In this document: positions 33,960-42,678 of the stretch, piece by piece
How positions within the stretch are numbered: position 1 is the first letter of the stretch
How the letters are laid out: every line of letters begins with the position of its first letter
From: Proteobacteria bacterium UBA981
GTDB taxonomy: Bacteria; Pseudomonadota; Gammaproteobacteria; Ga0077536
NCBI GenBank assembly: GCA_002292285.1
Contig: DBBP01000006.1
Span: 1 to 64,000, forward strand
Length of the DNA: 64,000 bases
Reading direction: 5' to 3'
The notes under the pieces: model-generated
Seen by the model: only the letters and a program-made list of their open reading frames with translations
The model's database searches: none
What the model was told of the DNA's origin: nothing
Position numbers and translations under genes: made by a program

Positions 33960-36011
33960 TCAATTCTCCATCGACGAGACAATGCTGGATCGCAGGTCTA
34001 CTGGGATATCCGTCTCGCTGGTTTCTGGCAGCGTTGTTTGCACGACGTCTTCGAGGCGCGGCGAACCATCTCTCGGTGATAACTGAACGACCGCTCCAAA
34101 CAGTATCTTGCGGTCGTCCATAATCGCGCAAAGTTCCGACAAGCGTTTGACTGTCGATTTGTGATGAGCCAGCCAGCGATCACTCCCAGAGTACCCACTA
34201 TCAACAGCTTGCTCTGCCCGGGCCTCAAGATCGCGGGCTTCTTGCAACCTCAGACGGAGCTGTTCGTTTTTCTCCGTATCACCTTTTACACAGACCAAGT
34301 CATCGCAATGAATGCAATCCATGTACATCTGGCAAGGGGACATTGTGTAATCGTGAATACAGAAACCGAGATCAGTCGTATGAGCGGTAGGAACCTTGAG
34401 GCGTGCGAATTCTTCTCGCGGAATTAGCAGTTTTTCGGGCAATTCGGCCAGGGGTCCGAACATCTGATTTTCATCCCCAACCGCGTCTCTGATTTTCTGG
34501 AGCATCTGGTCAGCGGAGACATGGTCGTAGGTAGCGTTCTGTCGAATATCTTTTCGACCAGACCACTTGGCAATATCCAGTTGGCTCATGCCACCAGCTT
34601 GCGCCAGTGTGTTGAGATAATGTCTGAACTGGTGCGTATTGACCTTGATGAAGCTGCCATCCGGTTCGGTAAAGCCAAACCGCGTGAATATCGAGCCGAA
34701 ACCATGCTCCGAACGTCCGCCCAAACCTGTGTTGATTTGGTTGATCGATACGGACTCAATTACGCAGGCGTAAGTGCCGCGCTGGGAATGCATCTCATTG
34801 GCTCTAACTACTAACAAGGCGTCGCTGTACCTCAGGCTGGTTTCTTTGTCGAGGATGGGGAAACCCTCAGGCAACATTCCAATAACTGCCTTTTGGACGT
34901 CGGAGAATGCGGCTTTACGGTTCCCCCGAGCACCCGCTTCTTCTATGGCGTTCGATTTACACCACGCTCTGGCCGCATTTGCGCCAGTAAATCCAAGCAC
35001 ATTCGCGACCTCTTCAAACGAGAGCCATTCAAGATCGCGAAGCCGTTTTAAATGGTTTTCGAGGTAAATGTCGGCGGGGTGGTCCTCGTACCATTTCGCA
35101 ACATGGCGCGCTTGCTCAGTTACCACTTGGATTTTGCTAATGGCTTCCTGGACGACGCTGACCATAGATGGAACGATCCACTTCACCATTGGCTCAGCAC
35201 CTTTTGCCGGCCACCACCGCAAACCATATGCCTCGCCGCCATTTTCGCCAGTCTTCTGGCGAACTTCGCAGTCTTTGGGCAGCATCAGTGTCTCGCTGAT
35301 TCGATCAGGCGAAGCACAAAGAATTGCGGCCACGGAGCTGATGATTACATCAGAGGGCTTCGTGGCAAGGGTGAATGTCTTCGGTAGGGCATCTAACGCC
35401 GCTTGGGATGGCATCTTGGCCCGGCGGCGATTGTCGAACTCGACACCAACCCGGACGGTATCTTCCGGTCGGCTAAGATGGTTGCGCCAACGAACAGGCG
35501 CAACAGTCAGTCGATTTTTCGCCAAGAAATCTGCTGTCATCTCCAGTTGTCCACCAATACGATAAGCCGCAGCCTCTGTGTAGTGTTGAGCGATCAACTG
35601 TGCTGCACGATTCAGAACCCCTGTATCAGTTCTAACGGGATCGGGGGCTTCACCGTCTTCAGAGAGCGCAGCCTCTAACGCCCGCAAAGCGGTTAGCCGG
35701 AAAGCAATGATTTTAGTTGGTCGGAATCCATGCATGTAGCGCAGGTATGCCTTGGAAAATGAAAGAAAGGGTTCTGGCATGAATCGCAGTGGTCTGTCTT
35801 TGCCGCCGCCCAGGGTGCTAAAGACAAGTCGATGACGCTTCTTTCCATGACCTTTCAAGGCCAGTGCCTTGGTGACGTCCCATACATCTTCATCAAAAGG
35901 TAAGTCGGTTCCAAACACTGTTAGGTCGTTCCGGCAAGACGTCACGAATCCCGATAGGTTCCCTGAGGCATCTAGTTCAGCCTTTGGTCTAAATAAAACG
36001 ATCTCAGACAT
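33960..36011 (-). CDS. ginC: tyrosine recombinase, GinC-like
   Basis: 683 residues, long for a tyrosine recombinase. The C-terminal catalytic half shows an arginine in PDRISETLML, the H-x2-R box in THQFRHYLN, a KWSGRKD segment, and the nucleophile tyrosine in NATYDHVS. After the catalytic domain, a cysteine-rich stretch (GFC, SPC, DCIHC, VCVKG; ~585-615) looks like a zinc-binding module. A charged C-terminal tail follows. Its start overlaps the ginB stop by 8 bases as ATGTCTGA, implying translational coupling. It is part of the four-gene integrase operon. Confidence 0.85.
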   Translation of the reverse strand: MSEIVLFRPKAELDASGNLSGFVTSCRNDLTVFGTDLPFDEDVWDVTKALALKGHGKKRHRLVFSTLGGGKDRPLRFMPEPFLSFSKAYLRYMHGFRPTKIIAFRLTALRALEAALSEDGEAPDPVRTDTGVLNRAAQLIAQHYTEAAAYRIGGQLEMTADFLAKNRLTVAPVRWRNHLSRPEDTVRVGVEFDNRRRAKMPSQAALDALPKTFTLATKPSDVIISSVAAILCASPDRISETLMLPKDCEVRQKTGENGGEAYGLRWWPAKGAEPMVKWIVPSMVSVVQEAISKIQVVTEQARHVAKWYEDHPADIYLENHLKRLRDLEWLSFEEVANVLGFTGANAARAWCKSNAIEEAGARGNRKAAFSDVQKAVIGMLPEGFPILDKETSLRYSDALLVVRANEMHSQRGTYACVIESVSINQINTGLGGRSEHGFGSIFTRFGFTEPDGSFIKVNTHQFRHYLNTLAQAGGMSQLDIAKWSGRKDIRQNATYDHVSADQMLQKIRDAVGDENQMFGPLAELPEKLLIPREEFARLKVPTAHTTDLGFCIHDYTMSPCQMYMDCIHCDDLVCVKGDTEKNEQLRLRLQEARDLEARAEQAVDSGYSGSDRWLAHHKSTVKRLSELCAIMDDRKILFGAVVQLSPRDGSPRLEDVVQTTLPETSETDIPVDLRSSIVSSMEN

Positions 36012-37560
36012 TCGGCGTCTCCGACTCGGCTATTTGAATGTCCTCACATTGTTTGACGACTTCGGCAACCGCGAGAATTGTTCGGTCATTGATCGATGCG
36101 ATCCGTATATCACTGCCAACAAGTAATCGTTCTCGTTCTGAGATTAGGTGCATCAAAACCGCATCGTGCGGGCCATCGAGCCAAGGTTGAAAGTTGCTGC
36201 ATGTGTAGCAGGCAATAGGGGCCAGCGAGCCGCAAAATCCAAATTTTCCGCAGTTACCCATGGGCGTCATCGACGTGTCGAAGCGTGGATCGATAATGCG
36301 GCTCGTTGGGTCACCTGAACGTGTCGCCTGAGATTCGTCATTGATGATGATTCCAGCGAACGCTTGAGCCAACGGAGCCATTTGCAAGGCCACGGCTCGG
36401 TCGATGCGCTCCACAATCCCCGGAACAGCTTCTACGTAGACCCCAACGTTCTGGGTATCCGAATGATCAAGAAGCTCGGCGATGATCAATTCACCGTGTC
36501 CCTCCGTTGCCGCTCTTGTTCCCACAGTGCGGCGGAATCGCGTGGCCGTGATGTGAATCGGTTGGCCCGTTCGTTCCGAGATCACTTTTAACTTTTTGAC
36601 TGTTCTTTCGACGGAATCTGCCAAAGAATCGGAGGTTCGATGGAAGCTAAAGCCGGCAGGCTCGTTGGATCGGCTCTGCTTGGCGGGAAAAAGCGGCGCT
36701 TGTGATGGGTCGGACAGCCTTTCTGTGTACGCGCTACGAACCTGATTAGCGTAATCGACCAGCAACTCTCCAATTTGTGGAATGAGCACCCGATCTTTGA
36801 ATTCGGTACGAGACAATTGCGCTCGTTGCTTTGCCCGAGGAATGTGCAGCGTGTAAACGGCCGATCCATCCTGAGATCGGCCTACGCCCACGTCGCACAC
36901 CTTTAACCCCGCATATTGAACTGAGCGTTGACCCAGAAGCATGTAGAGGTGAACGAGGAGGTAGCTTTCCAGGTTAATCCGGCCATCAGCTTTGGCGCTC
37001 TCCAATCCGGCATGGATAGACTGGATTTCAATCTCGGTGAAGGGGCCGTGCCGGGTGTCCATTGTTAGAACCGCCTCGCCCTTAAGATTGCCCTGAATGC
37101 GTAATTGCTTTAGCAACGCCACGGCGTCCTGCGACACTCCCGGATAGCCTAGTTCATGCCACTTTTGAAGCAGTCCGGACAGACTACCCAGATACCAACT
37201 ATCGCGCTTTCTCAAGCCAGCCTTATAGTTGAGTACGTCTTGGCTTGTGATTTCGTTTAATGGATCATCACGACCATCTGTCACTAGTCTTATGAAATGC
37301 TCAAGTCGTTGGTGCAAATTATGCAAATGGGCGGAAGACATGTTCTCGGCGTACCAGAGAAAAGTCAGCTTGGAAGCGGACATGAAAGTATCTGTCACTA
37401 ATTGAAACTTGCTGAAGTTCAAGCTGACGGTCTCTGTGTTGTCTCGATAGGACCAGCGTTCGGCGAGTGGGTTGAACTGAACACCCGAGCGCGTCCGTGC
37501 TTGCGCAGGCAGATTTAGCGTTGCAGAAAAACCGGAGTGTTCAGGTGTCAGTTCACGCAT
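36004..37560 (-). CDS. ginB: tyrosine recombinase-like protein, GinB-like
   Basis: 518 residues. The catalytic region is recognisable (LLGQRSVQYAGLK for the first arginine, LLDHSDTQNVGVYVE for the tyrosine), but the H-x2-R box reads TRFRRT, with threonine in place of the usual histidine. A cysteine cluster (GNCGKFGFCG, then CYTCSNF; ~440-460) suggests a zinc module C-terminal to the catalytic domain, similar to that of GinC. It overlaps ginA by 8 bases as ATGCGTGA and ginC by 8 bases. It likely works as an obligate partner of GinA and GinC in site-specific integration. Confidence 0.82.
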   Translation of the reverse strand: MRELTPEHSGFSATLNLPAQARTRSGVQFNPLAERWSYRDNTETVSLNFSKFQLVTDTFMSASKLTFLWYAENMSSAHLHNLHQRLEHFIRLVTDGRDDPLNEITSQDVLNYKAGLRKRDSWYLGSLSGLLQKWHELGYPGVSQDAVALLKQLRIQGNLKGEAVLTMDTRHGPFTEIEIQSIHAGLESAKADGRINLESYLLVHLYMLLGQRSVQYAGLKVCDVGVGRSQDGSAVYTLHIPRAKQRAQLSRTEFKDRVLIPQIGELLVDYANQVRSAYTERLSDPSQAPLFPAKQSRSNEPAGFSFHRTSDSLADSVERTVKKLKVISERTGQPIHITATRFRRTVGTRAATEGHGELIIAELLDHSDTQNVGVYVEAVPGIVERIDRAVALQMAPLAQAFAGIIINDESQATRSGDPTSRIIDPRFDTSMTPMGNCGKFGFCGSLAPIACYTCSNFQPWLDGPHDAVLMHLISERERLLVGSDIRIASINDRTILAVAEVVKQCEDIQIAESETPNV

Positions 37561-38836
37561 TGTTTTGGTCGTCTCCTATCATCTGTTCTTGCATTTGCAA
37601 AGAGACTTCTTGCGCTTTCTTCCTTGTGTGACGGCGAGTGTAGGTCGCAGCAGTGCCTGATGTTTCCGACCATCCCATAAGGTAAGAGCGCAGTTTCTTC
37701 TCGGATTCTTCTGGAGTTTTCCGCTGGTCCATATCCTCTGAAAAACGATCATTCCAGGTGTGCCTCATGACGTGCGGGGAAAGCGAAACAGGAAGATTTG
37801 GACATTTTTGACGCAATACGGTGAATACTTTGTTCAATGCCGGAAGTGACATCGGCCGGCCCGTAATGTCGGCGCAGAAAAGAAAGTCGTGCTTTCTGGC
37901 CCCTTCGAGCGTAGACCTGAAATCCATGACGTAGGTATACGTGAGCGATTTCAGTCCTTCACCGAGAGGAATTTCGCGCGCCCTTGTCTTCGATTGAGGC
38001 TGGTTCGTTCTGGGATCATTATTGTCATCTGCCCTGCGGTGGATGGTCGCTGTTCCCTTGCGAAAATCAATATCACCGATTCTCAAGCCGAGTAATTCCC
38101 CGCGTCGCAGACCCAAGTAATACAGCCAATGAACGATCAGGGCATTTCGTTGGCGTGTATGTTCACGTTGCCAGGGATTGTCTGGCGATTGAGGCGAGAC
38201 CACTCTTAACAGTTCGGCTATCGACTCCGGCGCCAATCCTTCACGCTGCTGGAGCGGTCCGTGGTTTCTTATCTTCGGAATCCGCGCAGTGATAGTTGAG
38301 AGGACGCTATTCAGTGAGGCGCTTAGAGAATCGGTTGTTCTGTCGTCCATCTGGTTGCGGGCAGCGTAATCCGATGCGAGCCATTGAACGTATGCACGGA
38401 TGTAATGCATACGTATGCCAGCGAAGGCTGGCTTGACCTCGTCATTTGGAAGGTTCTGCAAGTGCATCCTCGCCTTCTCAAGCGAGACTGCATTGGATGA
38501 TGCCTTACTCACGGTTGCGCTGTTCAACTCCACGTCGAGGCGACTTAGAGGCAGTCTGCACACTCGGGAGAGTTCCTCCACCTCACTCAAGGAGAGCAAC
38601 TCTCCGGATGACAACCTTGCGGACAAGTCGATCCCGCGGGCGTGGAGAAAGAAGTAGAAGACCTGGATTGCTCTTAGATTACTGCTGATGGTGTTTGTTG
38701 CTTGGTTTCGCGCCCGTAGCTCTGTCAGCGCATAGACAGTTGGCGCGAACAATGGGCTACCCGCTTCATCAATGAGCAGGGGGAGCCTCTCACCAGAGAC
38801 CATGCTGATGAGCTTTATCCTGTATCCAGCAAGCAC
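37553..38836 (-). CDS. ginA: tyrosine recombinase, GinA-like
   Basis: 427 residues from GTG 38836; ATG 38803 (MVSGERLPLL) is an equally likely start. The N-terminal core-binding helices cover ~30-190. The catalytic domain has R244 (GLRRGELLGL), a lysine-containing hairpin, H355 and R358 (HVMRHTWN) and Y399 (TAATYTRRH), a complete active-site set. It is the first gene of the ginABCD operon and lies about 60 bases inside the right attachment repeat. Among the three recombinases it is the most canonical. Confidence 0.87.
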   Translation of the reverse strand: MLAGYRIKLISMVSGERLPLLIDEAGSPLFAPTVYALTELRARNQATNTISSNLRAIQVFYFFLHARGIDLSARLSSGELLSLSEVEELSRVCRLPLSRLDVELNSATVSKASSNAVSLEKARMHLQNLPNDEVKPAFAGIRMHYIRAYVQWLASDYAARNQMDDRTTDSLSASLNSVLSTITARIPKIRNHGPLQQREGLAPESIAELLRVVSPQSPDNPWQREHTRQRNALIVHWLYYLGLRRGELLGLRIGDIDFRKGTATIHRRADDNNDPRTNQPQSKTRAREIPLGEGLKSLTYTYVMDFRSTLEGARKHDFLFCADITGRPMSLPALNKVFTVLRQKCPNLPVSLSPHVMRHTWNDRFSEDMDQRKTPEESEKKLRSYLMGWSETSGTAATYTRRHTRKKAQEVSLQMQEQMIGDDQNNA

Positions 38837-38895
38837 TGTTTACATGCCATCCTAGTATCGCCTACAAGAACAACATGATAACATCAAGGGGAAAG

Positions 38896-38911
38896 CGTAA
38901 ACAACAATAAA
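38896..38911. repeat. right attachment-site repeat of the island
   Basis: CGTAAACAACAATAAA, matching the left copy at 25180-25195 at 14 of 16 positions. On the minus strand it is the T-rich tail of the ssb terminator, so the element appears to have inserted at the end of that transcript. Confidence 0.65.
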
Positions 38912-38940
38912 ACCCCAAATAGAAGACCTAAATGGGGTTT
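38904..38940 (-). terminator. intrinsic terminator of ssb
   Basis: On the minus strand AAACCCC pairs with GGGGTTT (stem at 38934-38940 and 38910-38916), and a T-rich tail TTTTATTGTTG follows. It begins about 28 bases after the ssb stop. Confidence 0.65.
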
Positions 38941-38967
38941 AGTTTACGGAAAAATTCTTGGTAGATT

Positions 38968-39480
38968 CTAAAACGGAATGTCGTCGTCGAAATCACCCAT
39001 CGGCGGCTCGTTGGCCGGCGGTGCGTTCGATTGAGCAGGCTGCCGGGGCGGCGGTGCGCTAGCAGGGCGATCTCCGCCGTCCGCTGCCGCTGGAGCGCTT
39101 CCGCCGCTCGCCGCTGCAGGTGCGCCACCACCACTGCCTGTGCCGCGCGAGCCCAACATCTGCATTTCGCCGGCAACAATTTCGGTGGTGTATCGGTCGT
39201 TCCCGTCGCGGTCTTGCCACTTGCGCGTTTGCAGGCGCCCTTCGATGTAAATCTGCGAGCCTTTGCGTAGATATTCGCTGACGATTTCAGCCAGGCGCGC
39301 GAAGAACACCACGCGATGCCATTCTGTGCGTTCCTGCTGTTCGCCACTATCTTTATCGCGCCACGACTCGGCTGTTGCGAGACGAATATTGGCGACCGCG
39401 CTGCCGCTTGCCGTGTAACGCACTTCAGGGTCGCTACCGAGGTTGCCGATGAGCATGACTTTGTTCAGTCCACGTGCCAT
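38968..39480 (-). CDS. ssb: single-stranded DNA-binding protein
   Basis: 170 residues from ATG 39480 (MARGLNKVMLIGNLG), preferred over an upstream start because the OB-fold must begin here. Residues 1-~112 form the OB domain with DPEVRYTASG and EWHRVVFF. A glycine/alanine/proline-rich linker follows. The acidic tip DFDDDIPF recruits DNA-repair proteins. It is divergent from uvrA, as in E. coli and many relatives. Confidence 0.97.
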   Translation of the reverse strand: MARGLNKVMLIGNLGSDPEVRYTASGSAVANIRLATAESWRDKDSGEQQERTEWHRVVFFARLAEIVSEYLRKGSQIYIEGRLQTRKWQDRDGNDRYTTEIVAGEMQMLGSRGTGSGGGAPAAASGGSAPAAADGGDRPASAPPPRQPAQSNAPPANEPPMGDFDDDIPF

Positions 39481-39823
39481 GTGGAAATTCTCCCTTGTCT
39501 TTTTGAAGGTGACCATCCCTGGTCGGTGAAGCCCGGATCTTACCGGAGGGGGGCGAGCGAGTCAGGGCCTTTGTGAAGGGGTGCCGGGAGCGCGACAACG
39601 CTTCAGGCGTCCCGGTCGGCGCAGCAAAAAAGTGCTCCGGATGCCGTTGTTTTGCCAGCTATCGGGGCCGTTCGACCCGCGCCATAGGGCTGCCGGTCTG
39701 CTGCTCATGGAAAAGCCCAGAATGACATTGAGGCCCGGTTCATAAAGGTCGTATAGTGGTCGCTTGATCTGATTTTGCGCCATTTCTTTGCGGCGCCTTC
39801 TACCACCACAAAATGAGCGCTTG
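39481..39823. other. ssb-uvrA divergent intergenic region
   Basis: 343 bases with a uvrA promoter at 39728-39757. I looked for a LexA box (CTGT-N8-ACAG) and did not find one, so SOS control of the pair, known in E. coli, is not visible here. Confidence 0.5.
39728..39757 (+). promoter_or_regulatory. probable sigma-70 promoter of uvrA
   Basis: TTGAGG (39728-39733), 18-base spacer, TATAGT (39752-39757), ending about 66 bases before the uvrA ATG. Confidence 0.5.
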
Positions 39824-42670
39824 ATGGACACCATTCAACTTCGCGGAGCCCGGACTCACAATCTGAAAAATATCGACGTCGATCTGCCGCGCGATAAGTT
39901 GATCGTGATCACGGGCCTGTCCGGTTCCGGCAAATCGTCTCTCGCGTTCGACACCATCTACGCTGAGGGTCAGCGACGTTACGTGGAATCGTTGTCGGCC
40001 TATGCACGCCAATTCCTTTCGATGATGGAAAAGCCCGACATTGACCACATCGAAGGTCTGTCACCGGCCATTTCCATTGAACAAAAATCGACCTCGCATA
40101 ACCCGCGTTCGACAGTTGGCACGATTACAGAAATTTACGACTATTTGCGGCTCATGTTTGCGCGCGTCGGCGAACCACGCTGTCCCGATCACTCCGAAAT
40201 TCTTGAAGCTCAGGCAGTCTCCCAGATGTGTGATCAAGTGTTGGCGCTACCGGCGGATTCGCGCTGGATGCTGCTGGCCCCGGTCGTGCGTGGACGCAAA
40301 GGCGAACATCACCAGGTGTTCGAGCAACTCGCGCGGCTCGGTTACGTGCGCGCGCTGGTCGACGGCGAGACGGTCATGCTCGATGACCCACCGACGCTCG
40401 CATTGCGCAAGCAACATGATATCGACGTTATCGTTGACAGGTTTCGGGTGCGCGACGACATCAGACTGCGGCTGGCCGAATCTTTCGAAGCAGCACTTGA
40501 ATTAGGCGAAGGCGTTGCGCGTGTGTTGCCGCTGGATGGCGAGGGGGCCGAATTGTTGTTCTCGTCACGGTTTGCCTGTCCGGCCTGCGGATTCAGCATT
40601 GATGAGCTGGAGCCGCGGTTGTTCTCATTCAATAATCCAGTCGGCGCCTGCGGCGCCTGCGACGGTCTCGGCGTGGTGCAGTATTTCGACGAGGAGCGGG
40701 TGGTGCAGCAGACGGACCTGAGTCTGCCGGCCGGCGCTATCCGGGGTTGGGATCGACGCAATGCGTATTATTTTCAGCTCATCAACGCACTTGCCAAGCA
40801 CTATAAATTTGATATTGACCAGCCGTTCTCGGAAATCTCATCGCACGTGAGAGAGGTCATCTTACGCGGTAGCGGCAAGACAGAAATCGAATTTACCTAT
40901 CTGAAATCGGGCGGCAAAACCTATACGCGCAAGCATGCCTTTGAGGGCGTGCTGCCGAACATGGAGCGCCGTTATCGTGAAACTGATTCAAACATGGTGC
41001 GCGAAGATCTGGCTCGCTATCTCGGCACGCGACCGTGCGCCGATTGCAACGGCACGAGACTGAATCGGGCTGCGCGCAATGTGTTCGTTCAGGAGCACAA
41101 TCTTGCCGAAATTACAGCATTGCCGATCGGCGCGACGACAGAATTTTTTGCACAACTTAAACTGAGTGGCAGGCGCGGTGAGATCGCAGAGAAAATCGTC
41201 AAAGAAGTGCAATTGCGTCTGCAGTTCCTCGTTAACGTAGGGCTGGACTACCTGACCCTCGATCGTAGCGCCGACACCTTGTCCGGTGGCGAAGCTCAGC
41301 GTATTCGCCTCGCCAGTCAAATCGGGGCCGGACTGGTCGGGGTGATGTATATCCTCGACGAACCCTCGATAGGCTTGCACCAGCGCGACAACGAACGACT
41401 TCTCGGGACCCTGGAACATTTACGCGATCTCGGTAACACGGTGATTGTCGTCGAGCACGATGAGGAAGCTATCCGAGCGGCGGACTACGTTGTTGATATG
41501 GGGCCGGGCGCAGGTGTGCATGGCGGCCAGATTGTGGTGCAGGGTACGCCTGATGCCATCGCGGCGTGTTCGGAATCGTTGACTGGCCAGTACTTGTCGG
41601 GCCGCCGCGCAATCGCAGTGCCGCCGCTGCGCGTCGCTTCGAACCCGAAACGGGTACTGAAGATTGAAGGTGCGAGCGGGAATAATCTCAACGATGTCGA
41701 CGTGACGATACCGCTGGGTCTGATGACCTGCGTCACCGGCGTATCCGGGTCAGGCAAATCGACCCTGGTTAACGACACGCTGTACAAGGTCACGGCACGA
41801 GATCTGAACGGTGCAGCGACCAAGCCGGCCGAGCACCGCCAGATCGTTGGGTTAGAGCAGGTCGACAAGGTGGTCGACATCGACCAAAGCCCGATCGGTC
41901 GAACGCCGCGTTCGAATCCTGCTACCTACACCGGGCTGTTCACGCCAATCCGGGAACTGTTTGCCGCCACGCCGGAAGCACGTTCACGTGGCTATAAACC
42001 GGGGCGCTTCAGCTTTAATGTGAAGGGTGGTCGCTGTGAAGCCTGCCAGGGTGATGGCTTGATCAAAGTTGAGATGCATTTTCTTCCCGATGTGTATGTG
42101 CCCTGCGATCTCTGCAAGGGCAAGCGCTATAACCGCGAAACCCTGGAAATCACCTATAAGGGCAAACGCATCAGCGAAGTGCTCGATATGACCGTTGAAG
42201 AGGGGCGCCAGTTTTTCGACGCTGTGCCGGTGTTGGCGACAAAACTACAAACTCTGACGGAGGTCGGCTTGTCCTATATCAAGCTCGGACAAAACGCGAC
42301 GACCTTGTCGGGAGGTGAGGCGCAGCGGGTCAAGTTGTCGCGCGAATTGTCTAAACGCGACACCGGAAAAACGCTCTACATCCTGGATGAACCGACCACC
42401 GGATTGCATTTTTACGACATTGAACAATTGCTCAAGGTGCTGCATCGACTGCGCGATCATGGCAACACCGTTGTTGTGATTGAGCACAATCTCGACGTGA
42501 TAAAGACGGCTGATTGGATAATTGACCTCGGCCCGGAAGGCGGAAACAAAGGCGGTGACGTTGTTGCCGTAGGTCTGCCGGAAGATGTGGCCGCCAACCC
42601 GGAGTCTCATACCGGGCGCTTTCTCGCTGCAGTGCTGAATCGCAGTGAGCCGGCACAGGTCTCTGCGTGA
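39824..42670 (+). CDS. uvrA: excinuclease ABC subunit A
   Basis: 948 residues from ATG 39824 (MDTIQLRGARTHNLKN); the open frame extends 12 codons further. It contains two ABC ATPase halves: Walker A GLSGSGKSS near 30 and GVSGSGKST near 640, each paired with an LSGGEAQR signature and a D-box (ILDEPSIGLH, ILDEPTTGLH). Zinc modules are visible as CPAC...CGAC (~255-285) and CEAC...CDLC (~740-770). UvrA dimers find DNA lesions and load UvrB in nucleotide excision repair. The length is close to E. coli UvrA. Confidence 0.98.
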   Translation: MDTIQLRGARTHNLKNIDVDLPRDKLIVITGLSGSGKSSLAFDTIYAEGQRRYVESLSAYARQFLSMMEKPDIDHIEGLSPAISIEQKSTSHNPRSTVGTITEIYDYLRLMFARVGEPRCPDHSEILEAQAVSQMCDQVLALPADSRWMLLAPVVRGRKGEHHQVFEQLARLGYVRALVDGETVMLDDPPTLALRKQHDIDVIVDRFRVRDDIRLRLAESFEAALELGEGVARVLPLDGEGAELLFSSRFACPACGFSIDELEPRLFSFNNPVGACGACDGLGVVQYFDEERVVQQTDLSLPAGAIRGWDRRNAYYFQLINALAKHYKFDIDQPFSEISSHVREVILRGSGKTEIEFTYLKSGGKTYTRKHAFEGVLPNMERRYRETDSNMVREDLARYLGTRPCADCNGTRLNRAARNVFVQEHNLAEITALPIGATTEFFAQLKLSGRRGEIAEKIVKEVQLRLQFLVNVGLDYLTLDRSADTLSGGEAQRIRLASQIGAGLVGVMYILDEPSIGLHQRDNERLLGTLEHLRDLGNTVIVVEHDEEAIRAADYVVDMGPGAGVHGGQIVVQGTPDAIAACSESLTGQYLSGRRAIAVPPLRVASNPKRVLKIEGASGNNLNDVDVTIPLGLMTCVTGVSGSGKSTLVNDTLYKVTARDLNGAATKPAEHRQIVGLEQVDKVVDIDQSPIGRTPRSNPATYTGLFTPIRELFAATPEARSRGYKPGRFSFNVKGGRCEACQGDGLIKVEMHFLPDVYVPCDLCKGKRYNRETLEITYKGKRISEVLDMTVEEGRQFFDAVPVLATKLQTLTEVGLSYIKLGQNATTLSGGEAQRVKLSRELSKRDTGKTLYILDEPTTGLHFYDIEQLLKVLHRLRDHGNTVVVIEHNLDVIKTADWIIDLGPEGGNKGGDVVAVGLPEDVAANPESHTGRFLAAVLNRSEPAQVSA

Positions 42671-42678
42671 CGCTAGAT

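Larger units (their letters stand above)
25180..38911 (-). mobile_element. GInt-type genomic island (ginABCD + restriction cargo + AT-rich end)
   Basis: This ~13.7-kb segment has all three parts described for GInt elements. At one edge is a four-gene operon of three tyrosine recombinases and one small coiled-coil protein (38836-33533). Next is cargo (33258-25297). At the far edge is a short AT-rich, gene-free stretch (~25187-25290). An imperfect direct repeat of 16 bp with 14 matches lies at both boundaries. All seven genes lie on the minus strand. The island separates pyk from ssb. No conjugation or replication genes are present. Boundaries are inferred from the repeats, so a few bases either way are uncertain. 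Confidence 0.85.

Noticed and set aside
39481..39823. LexA operator between ssb and uvrA
   Set aside because: No CTGT-N8-ACAG sequence was found on reading the region.
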